Under the pieces are notes generated by a model. The model was not told the origin of the DNA and searched no databases. It worked only from the letters and a program-made list of their open reading frames with translations. Positions 9,191 through 16,889 of a stretch of 43,565 nt of DNA are shown here, one piece after another (the first letter of the stretch is position 1; each line of letters opens with the position of its first letter). The translations under genes were made by a program, and so were the position numbers. This DNA is from CAYWWY01 sp964462525 (GTDB lineage Bacteria > Thermotogota > Thermotogae > MWEM01), in assembly GCA_964462525.1 (NCBI GenBank), contig CAYWWY010000014.1:1-43565 (forward strand). The letters run 5' to 3'.

Positions 9191-9747
9191 TGAGTGAAAT
9201 CATCAATGGTTTAACGCTTCGAGAATTCGAGGGTTCTCAGCCAATAGCGATCTACATCCCCGAAGAGAGGGAGAAAGAAGGCCTGGAAAATCAAATCTAT
9301 AAGGAGTTTCCCTTGCCAGGTACATATGTAGCTTATTTTGATCACCAAATACATATTGGGCAGTGGGACGGAAGGAGATTTCTGCCACCTGAATCCCAAG
9401 AAAGCTTCCTTCCGGTACACTTGAAAGAACTGCGCCTGTTCAATCTAACCTGCGAACTCTATCTATGGAAAGCCCCACAAGGATGGCAAGGCAGATTGAG
9501 AAAAGACATCGAAGGCCCGGGTCAATTCTGTATGGATGTCGAACAGAAATTATGGGGCCGGTCCTTCACCAAAGACGGACAGACATACATGCAAGAGGGT
9601 AGAGGAATCTACTTCCCTATCCATTCAGCTCTAGTAAAGAAACCAGGGAGCGAACTGAAAGTCCAGGTTCGTGCATACATCACAGAAAACGAAACAAGCC
9701 AATCGGGGTACACTGACTTTCGAATGGTTGCATTGGTGGAGGTGTAA
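9190..9747 (+). CDS. csx19: Csx19 family protein (type III-D marker)
   Basis: A 185-residue protein matching the Csx19 pattern as I know it: an early YVAYFDHQIHIGQWDG strand pair, LKELRLFNLTCELYLW, the segment LWGRSFTKDGQTYMQEGRG, and a C-terminal VRAYI...GYTDFRMVALVEV. Csx19 occurs in III-D operons and is thought to be a complex component; I know of no defined catalytic role and see no catalytic motif. Placement between two Cas7-type genes with overlapping start and stop supports a structural role. Confidence 0.8.
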   Translation: MSEIINGLTLREFEGSQPIAIYIPEEREKEGLENQIYKEFPLPGTYVAYFDHQIHIGQWDGRRFLPPESQESFLPVHLKELRLFNLTCELYLWKAPQGWQGRLRKDIEGPGQFCMDVEQKLWGRSFTKDGQTYMQEGRGIYFPIHSALVKKPGSELKVQVRAYITENETSQSGYTDFRMVALVEV

Positions 9748-9750
9748 AAA

Positions 9751-11649
9751 ATGGAAAAAAAAGAGAGTCCGAAAAAAACTTATAACGAACCGGATAGAGG
9801 GGCACCATACAACTTTGTCCCGCTCAACAACCAAACGATTCTAAGCGATTGGGGCGGATGGAAACACATCCCCCCTTTCAACAAGTACCATAAAGAATAT
9901 ACGGGAAAGAAAGTGTATACTGGAAGGATAGAAATAGAAGCAACAACCAAAACCCCTCTGTACATTCGAGATCTCTCACATGCAACGCAAGAAAGTGAAC
10001 AACCAGAAGGATTCTTCGGCGAAACGATAAACAGTCTACGAATCCCCGGGAGTAGTATTCGAGGTATGATCCGCAACTTGGTGGAAATTGCTTCTTATGG
10101 GAAATTTTTATCAACCAACCATTCCAAGAGAATGGGGTATCGTGCTTTAGCTGACAGAACATCCTTAGGTAATGAATACCGTTCTATGATGATTAATACG
10201 AACGGGTTTTTACCAAGATCAAAAGCAGGACTAATAAGAAAGAAAGGTTCGGGCTATGAAATCGCCCTATCCCAGTCTCACAATGGAGTTGAAACATTTC
10301 GCATATCCGGAAGTACGAGAATCGTAAATGCTATGCCTTTCTTTAGCTGGAAGGAAGTATATTTCTTACCAGAACCAGAATTAGATCATCGAGAAGGAAA
10401 AATGGTGTACAAATATGGTTTAATTACACAGGTATCTGAAAAAAAAGAAGGCGAAGAATGGATCAAGGGCTATTTAATTAAAACAGGAAGAATGATGAGA
10501 CAAGTAAGGTATTGGATTATCAGATCACCAGAAGAAAAGGCCGTGGCTATGCCCATACCGGATTTGGTTATCAAAAACTACCGTGACGACATAACGAAAG
10601 ATGAAAGAGCTGACCTCTTAAAAAAAATGGATGAGGGATATGAAGAAATTCCTTGTTTCTGTGCCATCAACCAACAGACCGGAAAAATTACTGGGTTTGG
10701 TCACAATCCTTATTTCCGTCTCATTTCGAAGAAATCAATCGGTGATTGCATTCCGAAGCACCTTGCAAGATCAAACGACCAGCAATCTGTAGATCCAAAT
10801 CCCGAACATCCAGATATTTGCCAAGCCTTATTTGGTTGCGAAGACAAGGTGTCTGGGAGGGTATTCTTCGAGGATCTCACTTTGTCGCCTGGCCAAAAAG
10901 AAGTGAGGATGGATAAACAATCACCAAAAATCCTTAGTACTCCGAAACCAACTTCAAATCAAAACTATCTTGAACAACCTAATGGATCCGATACTGAGGT
11001 ATCACAACTACACCATTGGAACACAGATCATGCAAGAATAAGAGGATACAAACTCTACTGGCATCGAGATACAACGGAAATGGGTACTAATTCCTGGTCA
11101 GAAGGGAGGATTAATGAAGATACTCAACATACAACAATCCAACCGATCCGCTCAGGAACAAGATTTCAAGGAGCCATTCGATTCGAAAACCTTTCAGAGA
11201 TTGAGCTAGGAGCATTGTTGTATGTACTCCAACTGCCTGAAAACTGCGCTCATAAAATTGGAATGGGAAAACCAATAGGTTTAGGCAGTACGAGGTTTGA
11301 AACAAAAAAACTAGTTATCCAGGATAGGAGTTCAGCGAAAGGAAGATATGGATTACTGTTCGGTAAGAATGGCATTTGGGAGGAAGCTAATACTGAAAGA
11401 TATGATCCTGAAAACCCCTCTTTTAGTGCAGCATTCGAACAGTACATTTTCAACCAGATTACCAATAAAAGAGAAGAACCCTATTCCAAGCTTTCAGATG
11501 TTCCAAGGATCAAAGCACTCTTTATCATGCTTGATTTCAACAATACAGTGTTACATAATTGGTTGGAAACTACTCGTTATAGGGATATCAACAAGAAAGA
11601 GTTCAAGGAAAAAAAGGTCTTACCCACACCCGAGGAGGTTGTGGGTTAA
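9751..11649 (+). CDS. Large Cas7-type RAMP protein (TIGR03986-like, III-D)
   Basis: The N-terminal signature APYNFVPLNNQ and the long 632-residue chain match the III-D RAMP family that I recall as TIGR03986. Features in order: GRIEIEATTKTPLYIRD, LRIPGSSIRGMIRNLVE near residue 98, RISGSTRIVNAMPFFSW, ALFGCEDKVSGRVFFEDL, GTRFQGAIRFENL and GMGKPIGLGSTRFE near 510. It is the last gene of the III-D operon and is followed by a terminator. Its probable role is a backbone or capping subunit of the effector. Confidence 0.82.
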   Translation: MEKKESPKKTYNEPDRGAPYNFVPLNNQTILSDWGGWKHIPPFNKYHKEYTGKKVYTGRIEIEATTKTPLYIRDLSHATQESEQPEGFFGETINSLRIPGSSIRGMIRNLVEIASYGKFLSTNHSKRMGYRALADRTSLGNEYRSMMINTNGFLPRSKAGLIRKKGSGYEIALSQSHNGVETFRISGSTRIVNAMPFFSWKEVYFLPEPELDHREGKMVYKYGLITQVSEKKEGEEWIKGYLIKTGRMMRQVRYWIIRSPEEKAVAMPIPDLVIKNYRDDITKDERADLLKKMDEGYEEIPCFCAINQQTGKITGFGHNPYFRLISKKSIGDCIPKHLARSNDQQSVDPNPEHPDICQALFGCEDKVSGRVFFEDLTLSPGQKEVRMDKQSPKILSTPKPTSNQNYLEQPNGSDTEVSQLHHWNTDHARIRGYKLYWHRDTTEMGTNSWSEGRINEDTQHTTIQPIRSGTRFQGAIRFENLSEIELGALLYVLQLPENCAHKIGMGKPIGLGSTRFETKKLVIQDRSSAKGRYGLLFGKNGIWEEANTERYDPENPSFSAAFEQYIFNQITNKREEPYSKLSDVPRIKALFIMLDFNNTVLHNWLETTRYRDINKKEFKEKKVLPTPEEVVG

Positions 11650-11690
11650 GACACTGTTTATCATAAAGCAAAACCAGAACAATTCGAAAG

Positions 11691-11746
11691 ACGATCTGCT
11701 GGATCGATTCAAAGGATAATAATCCTTCCTGCAGATCGTTTTTTTC
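11691..11746 (+). terminator. Rho-independent terminator after the III-D operon
   Basis: ACGATCTGC (11691-11699) pairs perfectly with GCAGATCGT (11731-11739), and a run of seven T follows. The loop is long (about 31 bases) but contains a second small pairing, AAGGATAATAATCCTT. This separates the III-D and type I-B operons. Confidence 0.8.
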
Positions 11747-11833
11747 TTCTAGTATGTGTCTTTCCGATTGAAACCACAATCCATTCCTGCTCTCCGCTTT
11801 ATACTTTTCAGACAAACCTTAGGTATCAATCTT

Positions 11834-11910
11834 AAGTGTGATCATTCTCTTGAATCAATATGCTTATTCCCCGATAAAGTTCGCAAAAACCCTAAGTGTG
11901 AGTATACTCA
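11834..11910 (+). promoter_or_regulatory. Two AAGTGTGA sites upstream of cas8b
   Basis: TTAAGTGTGATCATT at 11832-11846 and CTAAGTGTGAGTATACTC at 11892-11909 share the core seen upstream of cas3. The second overlaps the palindrome GAGTATACTC and lies just before the cas8b ribosome binding site. Two sites about 59 bases apart, roughly six helical turns, would suit a repressor or activator acting at two operators. This is inference from recurrence. Confidence 0.4.
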
Positions 11911-11926
11911 TGAAGGAGGTGACATG

Positions 11927-13321
11927 ATGGGATTTCTCCAAGCAGTACATGATCTTGCGCAAACACAGAAGCTGGAAGAAGGCGCAGGCGATCTCGACGC
12001 ATATCTGGTCTTGCCTTTGTCGGAAGAAGGAAAGATCATCCGGATTGGCCTGCACACCGACTCGACCGAGCCGCCCTACAAGGTCGATCGGGTGGAGCTG
12101 CTTGATGTGACTGATCTTCTGGGCTCCACAGACAGCGCGGAGGTATGGAAAAGGCGGTATTTGTACCGGAACCCTCCCAGCCCCAGCGCGCGGTGGCGAT
12201 TCAGTCCCATTCAACTGTTGAAGGGGTATCAATCCCTGGAAAGCTACACCAAAAAATGGGAAAAATCAGTGGAAAACGTACGCGAACGGATCTTTCCGGA
12301 TCTTGAGAATCGAGGCATCTTCGAAACAGGAACGACCGATCAGGTGGTGAACTATCTGGAAAGCCACCTGCCAGAGATTCATCAGTACATGGAAAAGAAA
12401 AAGGGACATGCGCTGGTCTTTGGAATTGTGCGCGACGGCGTGTTCGCCTATCCAGGAGAGATACCTGCCATCGTCGGAGCCTTTCGCGCGCGGGTGGAAA
12501 GCATGAGAGGCCGATCCAAAGAAGGCTCCCCTTGCAGTCTATGCCATAAGCCTATGGAACAGAGCGCGAATCTGGACAAAGTCTTCCCCTTTGCCACCTT
12601 CGACAAACCGGGATTCTGCCCCGGAGCCAAAAAAGCCCACATCGACAGAGTCTTCCCGATCTGTCCCACATGCCTTGCCACACTACTGACGGGAAAAGAG
12701 ATCATCCAAACCCGCTACACCGACACCCGAACCCTTCCCGGTGTGACCGTATGGATCATTCCAGAAGTAATCGGACCGGTAACGCAGCGCAACGCAGTGT
12801 TGAAATACTTCGAATCATACCTGGAAGAAAAGGGCGCATCGAAGGAAAAAAGGGTCATCCGCCACCTGGCCGAGCAAGATTCAAGCATTCTCTTCCACTT
12901 CGTCTTTTCTGAGCAGCAGCAGGCCAAACAAATGATCCATGCCATTGTGGAAGATGTATCCCCCAGTTGGCTGCGCGCCATCCAAACCCACTGGGCAGAC
13001 TTGAGAAAAGCCTTCTTCCCCGACAAGCAAAGCCACGACCTGGATGGTGTGGACAGCGCCTTTCAGCTCCTATACTACACCCTGTCCAACCTCAATCCCA
13101 AAAACGAAAGCGACCAGACCCACCTGCGCGACCGAGCCATCGGTCTGACCGCCAGCATACTGGGTCGCGAGAAGGTAGACACATTCACCTTGAAACAAAC
13201 CTTTGTCACCCGATTCCCCTCACTCTTCGCCCGAATGGAATCCCCGGGCCAGATTGCCTACTACCTGAAAATGATGCACCTGTTTGTCGAATGGATCGAA
13301 CACATTCAAAAGGAGGGATAG
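11927..13321 (+). CDS. cas8b: Cas8b (Csh1/TM1802-like) large subunit, type I-B
   Basis: Large Cascade subunit that recognises the PAM. The open frame reaches back to 11756, but AAGGAGGT at 11913-11920 points to the ATG at 11927 (or 11924), giving 464-465 residues. A zinc-binding pattern CSLCHKPM ... FPICPTCLATLLTGKE is typical of Cas8b. The protein is short for the family because its C-terminal small-subunit region is encoded separately by the next gene. Codon use here and in the next three genes is visibly richer in C-ending codons than in the III-D operon, hinting at a different origin. Confidence 0.85.
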   Translation: MGFLQAVHDLAQTQKLEEGAGDLDAYLVLPLSEEGKIIRIGLHTDSTEPPYKVDRVELLDVTDLLGSTDSAEVWKRRYLYRNPPSPSARWRFSPIQLLKGYQSLESYTKKWEKSVENVRERIFPDLENRGIFETGTTDQVVNYLESHLPEIHQYMEKKKGHALVFGIVRDGVFAYPGEIPAIVGAFRARVESMRGRSKEGSPCSLCHKPMEQSANLDKVFPFATFDKPGFCPGAKKAHIDRVFPICPTCLATLLTGKEIIQTRYTDTRTLPGVTVWIIPEVIGPVTQRNAVLKYFESYLEEKGASKEKRVIRHLAEQDSSILFHFVFSEQQQAKQMIHAIVEDVSPSWLRAIQTHWADLRKAFFPDKQSHDLDGVDSAFQLLYYTLSNLNPKNESDQTHLRDRAIGLTASILGREKVDTFTLKQTFVTRFPSLFARMESPGQIAYYLKMMHLFVEWIEHIQKEG

Positions 13322-13324
13322 AAG

Positions 13325-13780
13325 ATGGACCTATCATTCATGGAAGCATACCAAGACCGCTCCATGCAAACACCGAAAGGCAAGGGTGCTTTTTTGGCTG
13401 GCGTAGCTCTGGGAGAGCTGGCGCGCAAACAAGCCGAAAGAATCGACGAATCACCCCTGTTCAAACAGATGAACTTTGGAAAAATGGCCTTGCGCGATGT
13501 CAAACGCCACCTATCAAGGGTACCGGAGCTGACCCGGGCCTACCACCTGAGCAACGCCCGCACCATCGAACGCATCATGGTTCAGGCCGGTGATTTTCTG
13601 ATGCAATCCCCCGGCGAAGAATTCGGTGTGGAGGGAAACTTCGCCTTCGCAATCGGATTCATGAACTCCTGGGAAATCATCCGAAAAATCTACAAAGACC
13701 ACGCACCTAACGGAAGTGACAATGGAACCATTCACGAAACCCAAGAATCCATCATCCCAAATGAGGAGGAGGAAGCATAA
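13325..13780 (+). CDS. cas11: Stand-alone Cas11b small subunit (Cas8b C-terminal domain)
   Basis: A 151-residue helical protein that corresponds to the C-terminal part of Cas8b. KGAFLAGVALGELARKQ followed by ESPLFKQMNFGKMALRD resembles the start of that domain. Established work shows that Cas11b is usually made from an internal start within cas8b; here a full stop codon separates the two genes and this one has its own AAAGGAGGG site eight bases before ATG. It should line the Cascade backbone near the target strand. The C-terminal tail is acidic and disordered. Confidence 0.75.
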   Translation: MDLSFMEAYQDRSMQTPKGKGAFLAGVALGELARKQAERIDESPLFKQMNFGKMALRDVKRHLSRVPELTRAYHLSNARTIERIMVQAGDFLMQSPGEEFGVEGNFAFAIGFMNSWEIIRKIYKDHAPNGSDNGTIHETQESIIPNEEEEA

Positions 13781-14658
13781 TGTTCGCGCAAAGAAGAGAA
13801 ATCCTGTTTCTGTACACCGTAAAAGACGCCAACCCCAACGGCGACCCGCTCAACGCCAACCACCCCCGCTACGACGAAGAGACCGGCCAGATCATGGTAT
13901 CCGACGTACGCGTCAAACGCACCATCCGAGACGAACTGATCTCCATGGGAGAAAGGGTCCTGATCGACGGAGAATCAAACACCTTGGTATCGAGATACAA
14001 CACCCTCAAAGCAGAACTGGGAACCACCGACGGAACATCCACCCTCAAGGGCTGTATCGACGCGCGACTCTTCGGCGCCACCTTTGCGGTGGGTAAAGAA
14101 TCCTTCTCCTGGACCGGTCCCGTCCAATTCAAATGGGGCCGCTCGCTCCACCGCGCCAAAGTTGAGTTCGTCCAAGGCACCGCCGCCTTTTCCACCAAAG
14201 AAGGCAGCCAACAGCGCTCCTTCCGCAACGAATACATCGTCCCCTTTGCGCTCATCGCCTCCAGTGCCATCTGTAACCAAAACGCCTCCACCACCACCGA
14301 AGCCTCCGACCAAGATCTGGACAAAATGACCCAGGCCCTCTGGCAAGGCACCCTCAACCTCATCACTCGCAGCAAAATGGAACACCGGCCACTACTCATG
14401 GTCGAAATCCGATACCAAAGTGGCTATCAATCGCACATCGGAAACCTTGACGAACTCGTCACCCTCACTGCATTAGATGGATCCGAACTCTCCAGTGAAC
14501 AGCAGATCCAAATCCGCTCTCCCCGACAGGTCATCATCGACCTATCCAAACTCCAAGATAAACTACAAAGGATTCAGACCCACATCGACTCAGTCCAGAT
14601 CGTGGCAGACGAAGCGGCGCAACTGAAAGGTGTGACAGAAGCGATCGAAAGAAGGTGA
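13780..14658 (+). CDS. cas7: Cas7 (Csh2-like), type I-B backbone
   Basis: Backbone subunit that coats the crRNA spacer. The N-terminal motif KDANPNGDPLNANHPRYDE and VRVKRTIRDELI are hallmarks of the Cas7 Csh2/Csd2 family. GPVQFKWGRSLH and FRNEYIVPFALIA follow, and 292 residues is a normal length. The start ATG overlaps the preceding TAA, with GAGGAGGAA upstream. It forms an operon with cas8b, cas11b and cas5. Confidence 0.93.
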   Translation: MFAQRREILFLYTVKDANPNGDPLNANHPRYDEETGQIMVSDVRVKRTIRDELISMGERVLIDGESNTLVSRYNTLKAELGTTDGTSTLKGCIDARLFGATFAVGKESFSWTGPVQFKWGRSLHRAKVEFVQGTAAFSTKEGSQQRSFRNEYIVPFALIASSAICNQNASTTTEASDQDLDKMTQALWQGTLNLITRSKMEHRPLLMVEIRYQSGYQSHIGNLDELVTLTALDGSELSSEQQIQIRSPRQVIIDLSKLQDKLQRIQTHIDSVQIVADEAAQLKGVTEAIERR

Positions 14659-14663
14659 GCCAG

Positions 14664-15371
14664 ATGGCCACCGTATTCGAGATAAGCGCTCCAATCGGCA
14701 TGTTTCGCACCTCATACACCACCACCTCTTCGGTATCCTATCCCTTTCCACCACCCACCGCTGTCGCAGGCATGATCGGCGCCATCCTGGGAATCGACCA
14801 CGGCGCCTCGAAAGACGGAACAAGTGCGATGTACTGGACACAGATGAAAGGAACCCTGATCGCCATCCAAATCATGAACCAAGTCAAATTCATGCGCGCA
14901 GGTATCAACTTCTGGAACACAAAAACCGGAAAACTGAACGAGCGCACACAGATCAAACACATCTTCCTAAAAAACCCAAGATTCCGAATATTCGTCCAAG
15001 GAGAGCTGGAGGACAGACTGGACCACGCGCTCAAAACAGGAACCACGCATTACACCCTCTACATGGGCGTTGCCTACGCGCCCGTCCAATGGCAATATGT
15101 AGGCCGATTTAAATCTATCCCAGCCCACAGCGAAACATCGATCCATTCCGTCATCCCGATATCCGGCCCCATTCCAAACATAGATATGCGAAAGACCAAA
15201 AGCCTAAACCAAACCCTGATCCCGTTCCAAATGAACGAAACCCGAAAACTGCTAAGCACATGCCAAGTGCTCTACCGCCAAGAACAGGGACCGATCATCC
15301 TTACGCGCCCTCAAAATGGATGGATTCAAAAAGTCGCCGGCAACAATATCGTATGGTTCAAGCCTTTTTGA
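14664..15371 (+). CDS. cas5: Cas5 (type I-B)
   Basis: Binds the 5' handle of crRNA in Cascade. The start FEISAPIGMFRTSYTTTSS followed by YPFPPPTAVAGMIGAILG is a clear Cas5 signature. A GTG at 14655 overlaps the cas7 stop, but ATG 14664 lies six bases after GAAGGTGA and is preferred, giving 235 residues. It is the last type I-B effector gene; a strong hairpin follows at 15417. No cas6 is present in this operon. Confidence 0.9.
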   Translation: MATVFEISAPIGMFRTSYTTTSSVSYPFPPPTAVAGMIGAILGIDHGASKDGTSAMYWTQMKGTLIAIQIMNQVKFMRAGINFWNTKTGKLNERTQIKHIFLKNPRFRIFVQGELEDRLDHALKTGTTHYTLYMGVAYAPVQWQYVGRFKSIPAHSETSIHSVIPISGPIPNIDMRKTKSLNQTLIPFQMNETRKLLSTCQVLYRQEQGPIILTRPQNGWIQKVAGNNIVWFKPF

Positions 15372-15416
15372 CAAACAGCAGCCATACCCCATCGATATTA
15401 GACCAGTAAAGCTTTT

Positions 15417-15450
15417 CTGTCGACCCCCAATAACCCCGGGGGGTCGACAG
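15417..15450. terminator. GC-rich hairpin before CRISPR leader 1
   Basis: CTGTCGACCCCC pairs with GGGGGTCGACAG around a short loop. A near-identical hairpin at 20023-20065 lies at the same place before leader 2. There is no T-run, so it may be a terminator that insulates the leader or a structural part of the leader module. Confidence 0.6.
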
Positions 15451-15586
15451 ATTAGTTAGTATAACGCTAAAAGCCACTCCAAGTCAGTATTTATGAGCTC
15501 TAGCTCATATTATTACTGTTCGGTATACTAACATTCATTTGACATATATCAATTCAATGAGCTAGAGTATCAGCAGAACTCAATGT
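15451..15586 (+). promoter_or_regulatory. CRISPR leader 1 with promoter
   Basis: This AT-rich 136-base leader is closely similar to 20066-20201 along its whole length. It contains TTGACA (15539-15544) and TAGAGT (15563-15568) 18 bases apart, a plausible sigma-A promoter aimed at the array. Conservation up to the first repeat suggests it still works or was recently duplicated. Confidence 0.75.
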
Positions 15587-15748
15587 GTCCAAAGCCTATC
15601 TATGAGGAATGGAAACAGACGAATGCCGGGATTCGTGGTATAGCGACACGGAGTCCAAAGCCTATCTATGAGGAATGGAAACGAGTCGACAACAGCAATA
15701 CATCGTCGCTCATCAATTGTCCAAAGCCTATCTATGAGGAATGGAAAC
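15587..15748 (+). CRISPR. CRISPR array 1: three repeats, two spacers
   Basis: Three identical 30-base repeats (15587, 15653, 15719) start GTCCAAAGCC and end GAATGGAAAC. They differ from the main-array repeat at two positions (A for C, T for C). Both spacers are 36 bases. The third repeat abuts an integrase gene fragment, and a decayed repeat lies 800 bases further on, so this looks like a longer array interrupted by mobile DNA. Confidence 0.93.
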
Positions 15749-15847
15749 TGTAAGGTATTGAATCATGCCTCTCCAGCAGTCACTCTTAGATACATGGGTA
15801 TAGAACAGGAACAATTGAATGATGAATACAGTATGATTCAAATATAG
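15749..15847 (+). pseudogene. C-terminal fragment of a tyrosine recombinase
   Basis: Read directly from the end of the third repeat, the frame gives KVLNHASPAVTLRYMGI and then EQEQLNDEY before TAG. This matches the end of phage-type tyrosine integrases, including the catalytic Tyr in TLRY. All upstream parts of the enzyme are missing. The fragment starts at the repeat boundary, so the junction probably marks the edge of an insertion or a rearrangement between a mobile element and the array. Confidence 0.75.
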
Positions 15848-15859
15848 GAGGTGATAAGT

Positions 15860-15994
15860 ATGAAAATGTGGTACATGCATCTCGTAGGCAAGAAACTGAA
15901 TATGACAGAACTCAAACGGGCTATGTATTTTGCCAAACAAGTAGAGAGAGCGGACAAGAAATGGGAGAAAGAGAAATGCCTATCCAAGAAATAA
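15860..15994 (+). CDS. Small 44-residue protein, unknown
   Basis: A short basic peptide (MKMWYMHLVGKKLNMTEL...) with an excellent site, AGGAGGTGAT, seven bases before ATG. It follows the integrase fragment by 12 bases, as in a phage or integrative-element operon. No family is recognised. Its end overlaps the next small gene in another frame. Confidence 0.5.
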   Translation: MKMWYMHLVGKKLNMTELKRAMYFAKQVERADKKWEKEKCLSKK

Positions 15995-16293
15995 TAAATT
16001 TGATATTGTCTATACTAGCATTCATCGTAGTTTTAGACATAGTATACTCTCCTGGTAAGCAAGAGAAAGAAGATGAACCAGTAGTGTATATAACCAATGA
16101 TCCACCAATAGCTAAATATAAGTATAAGAAGGAGTTAGAAACTCAAATCTTAGGTGTATTGATTGACAATAGGTTGACTGCGAAAGAGATATGTACTAGG
16201 TTAGGTAGAAGTAAGTATGAGGTTGAATTCCATCTTATCAAGATGTTTAACAAAGGGTTGATACGGAATCATGTCAGTAAATATTTCTTATGA
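15976..16293 (+). CDS. Small membrane protein with winged-helix domain
   Basis: The open frame begins at 15868, but ATG 15976 starts a sensible protein of 105 residues. It has an N-terminal membrane helix (EIINLILSILAFIVVLDIVY), a charged linker, and a C-terminal helix-turn-helix-like region (LTAKEICTRLGRSKYEVEFH). It overlaps the preceding small gene by 19 bases. AGG and ATA codons are frequent, unlike the cas genes, which suggests mobile-element origin. Function is unknown; a membrane-tethered DNA-binding regulator is one possibility. Confidence 0.5.
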   Translation: MPIQEIINLILSILAFIVVLDIVYSPGKQEKEDEPVVYITNDPPIAKYKYKKELETQILGVLIDNRLTAKEICTRLGRSKYEVEFHLIKMFNKGLIRNHVSKYFL

Positions 16294-16473
16294 GAAACAA
16301 TGATGGATGTGTGGACGTATCTCTACCCATTCAGACAGAGGCAAATTATACCTAGCATTGTTTTCCATAAGAGTAATGAACTGTAAGTTATCTATTGTTC
16401 TAGTCCCGCCATCAGACACAGGCACGGTATGGTCGATAGATGGTTGCATAAGAGATGTGTGTTTGTGGTAAGT
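16288..16473 (-). pseudogene. Remnant of an HNH endonuclease (minus strand)
   Basis: On the minus strand the open stretch reads HKHTSLMQPSIDHTVPVSDG, then GTRTIDNLQFITLMENNA, then a TAA at 16288-16290. The IDHxxPxSxGG and NLQ...N pattern is that of HNH endonucleases, often carried by phages and introns. A stop codon lies in frame immediately upstream (16474-16476) and no N-terminus is present, so it is a fragment. It is the only minus-strand coding trace I support. Confidence 0.65.
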
Positions 16474-16547
16474 CTAATTATCATGCACTTTATGAAACTG
16501 AGTGTCATTCATAAACTTATGAATATATAGTCGAAAGTCTTTATCAT

Positions 16548-16604
16548 GTCCACAGCGTACCTACACGCAAGAGGGCTGCGTGCGTTCCTAGGCTGAATGG
16601 AAAA
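16548..16604 (+). repeat. Decayed CRISPR repeat with 27-base hairpin insert
   Basis: GTCCACAGCGTACCTA is followed by a 27-base insert and then GGCTGAATGGAAAA, an altered repeat end. The insert contains CACGCA-AGAGGGC-TGCGTG, a perfect six-pair stem. The same insert at the same place occurs in the last two repeats of the main array. This is probably the original distal end of array 1. Confidence 0.8.
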
Positions 16605-16889
16605 GCAGTCTTTCTTTCGCCTTACCTCACACCTCTTATTTGTGAGTATTTCCCCTAGGTTTTCGAAATAATACTTCAGGTATCAGGCGATGAAGATCGT
16701 TGGTTTATCTATGCGATGATTTTTTGATTCTTCCCTCTTTACCGAATCAAATCGAAACTTCGAACTACTCAATCTCGAATACCGAGCATTCACGAAAAAT
16801 CGGATTCTTCGGATCCGAACTTTTTTGTTGCAAATTATCATTGTTAGGGTCAATAGGCAAACAATCATACAGCGCGAGGAGGAGAAAAA

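Noticed and set aside
9585..9612. GCAAGAGGGTAGAGG resembling the CRISPR hairpin insert
   Set aside because: It lies inside csx19 in a conserved coding stretch and lacks the paired stem.
11756..11926. A longer N-terminus for cas8b
   Set aside because: It would include the AAGTGTGA sites and lacks a ribosome binding site; AAGGAGGT marks the start at 11924/11927.
12967..13593. A 208-codon + strand frame across cas8b and cas11b
   Set aside because: Arg/Pro-rich out-of-frame reading of GC-rich codons, overlapping two well-supported genes.
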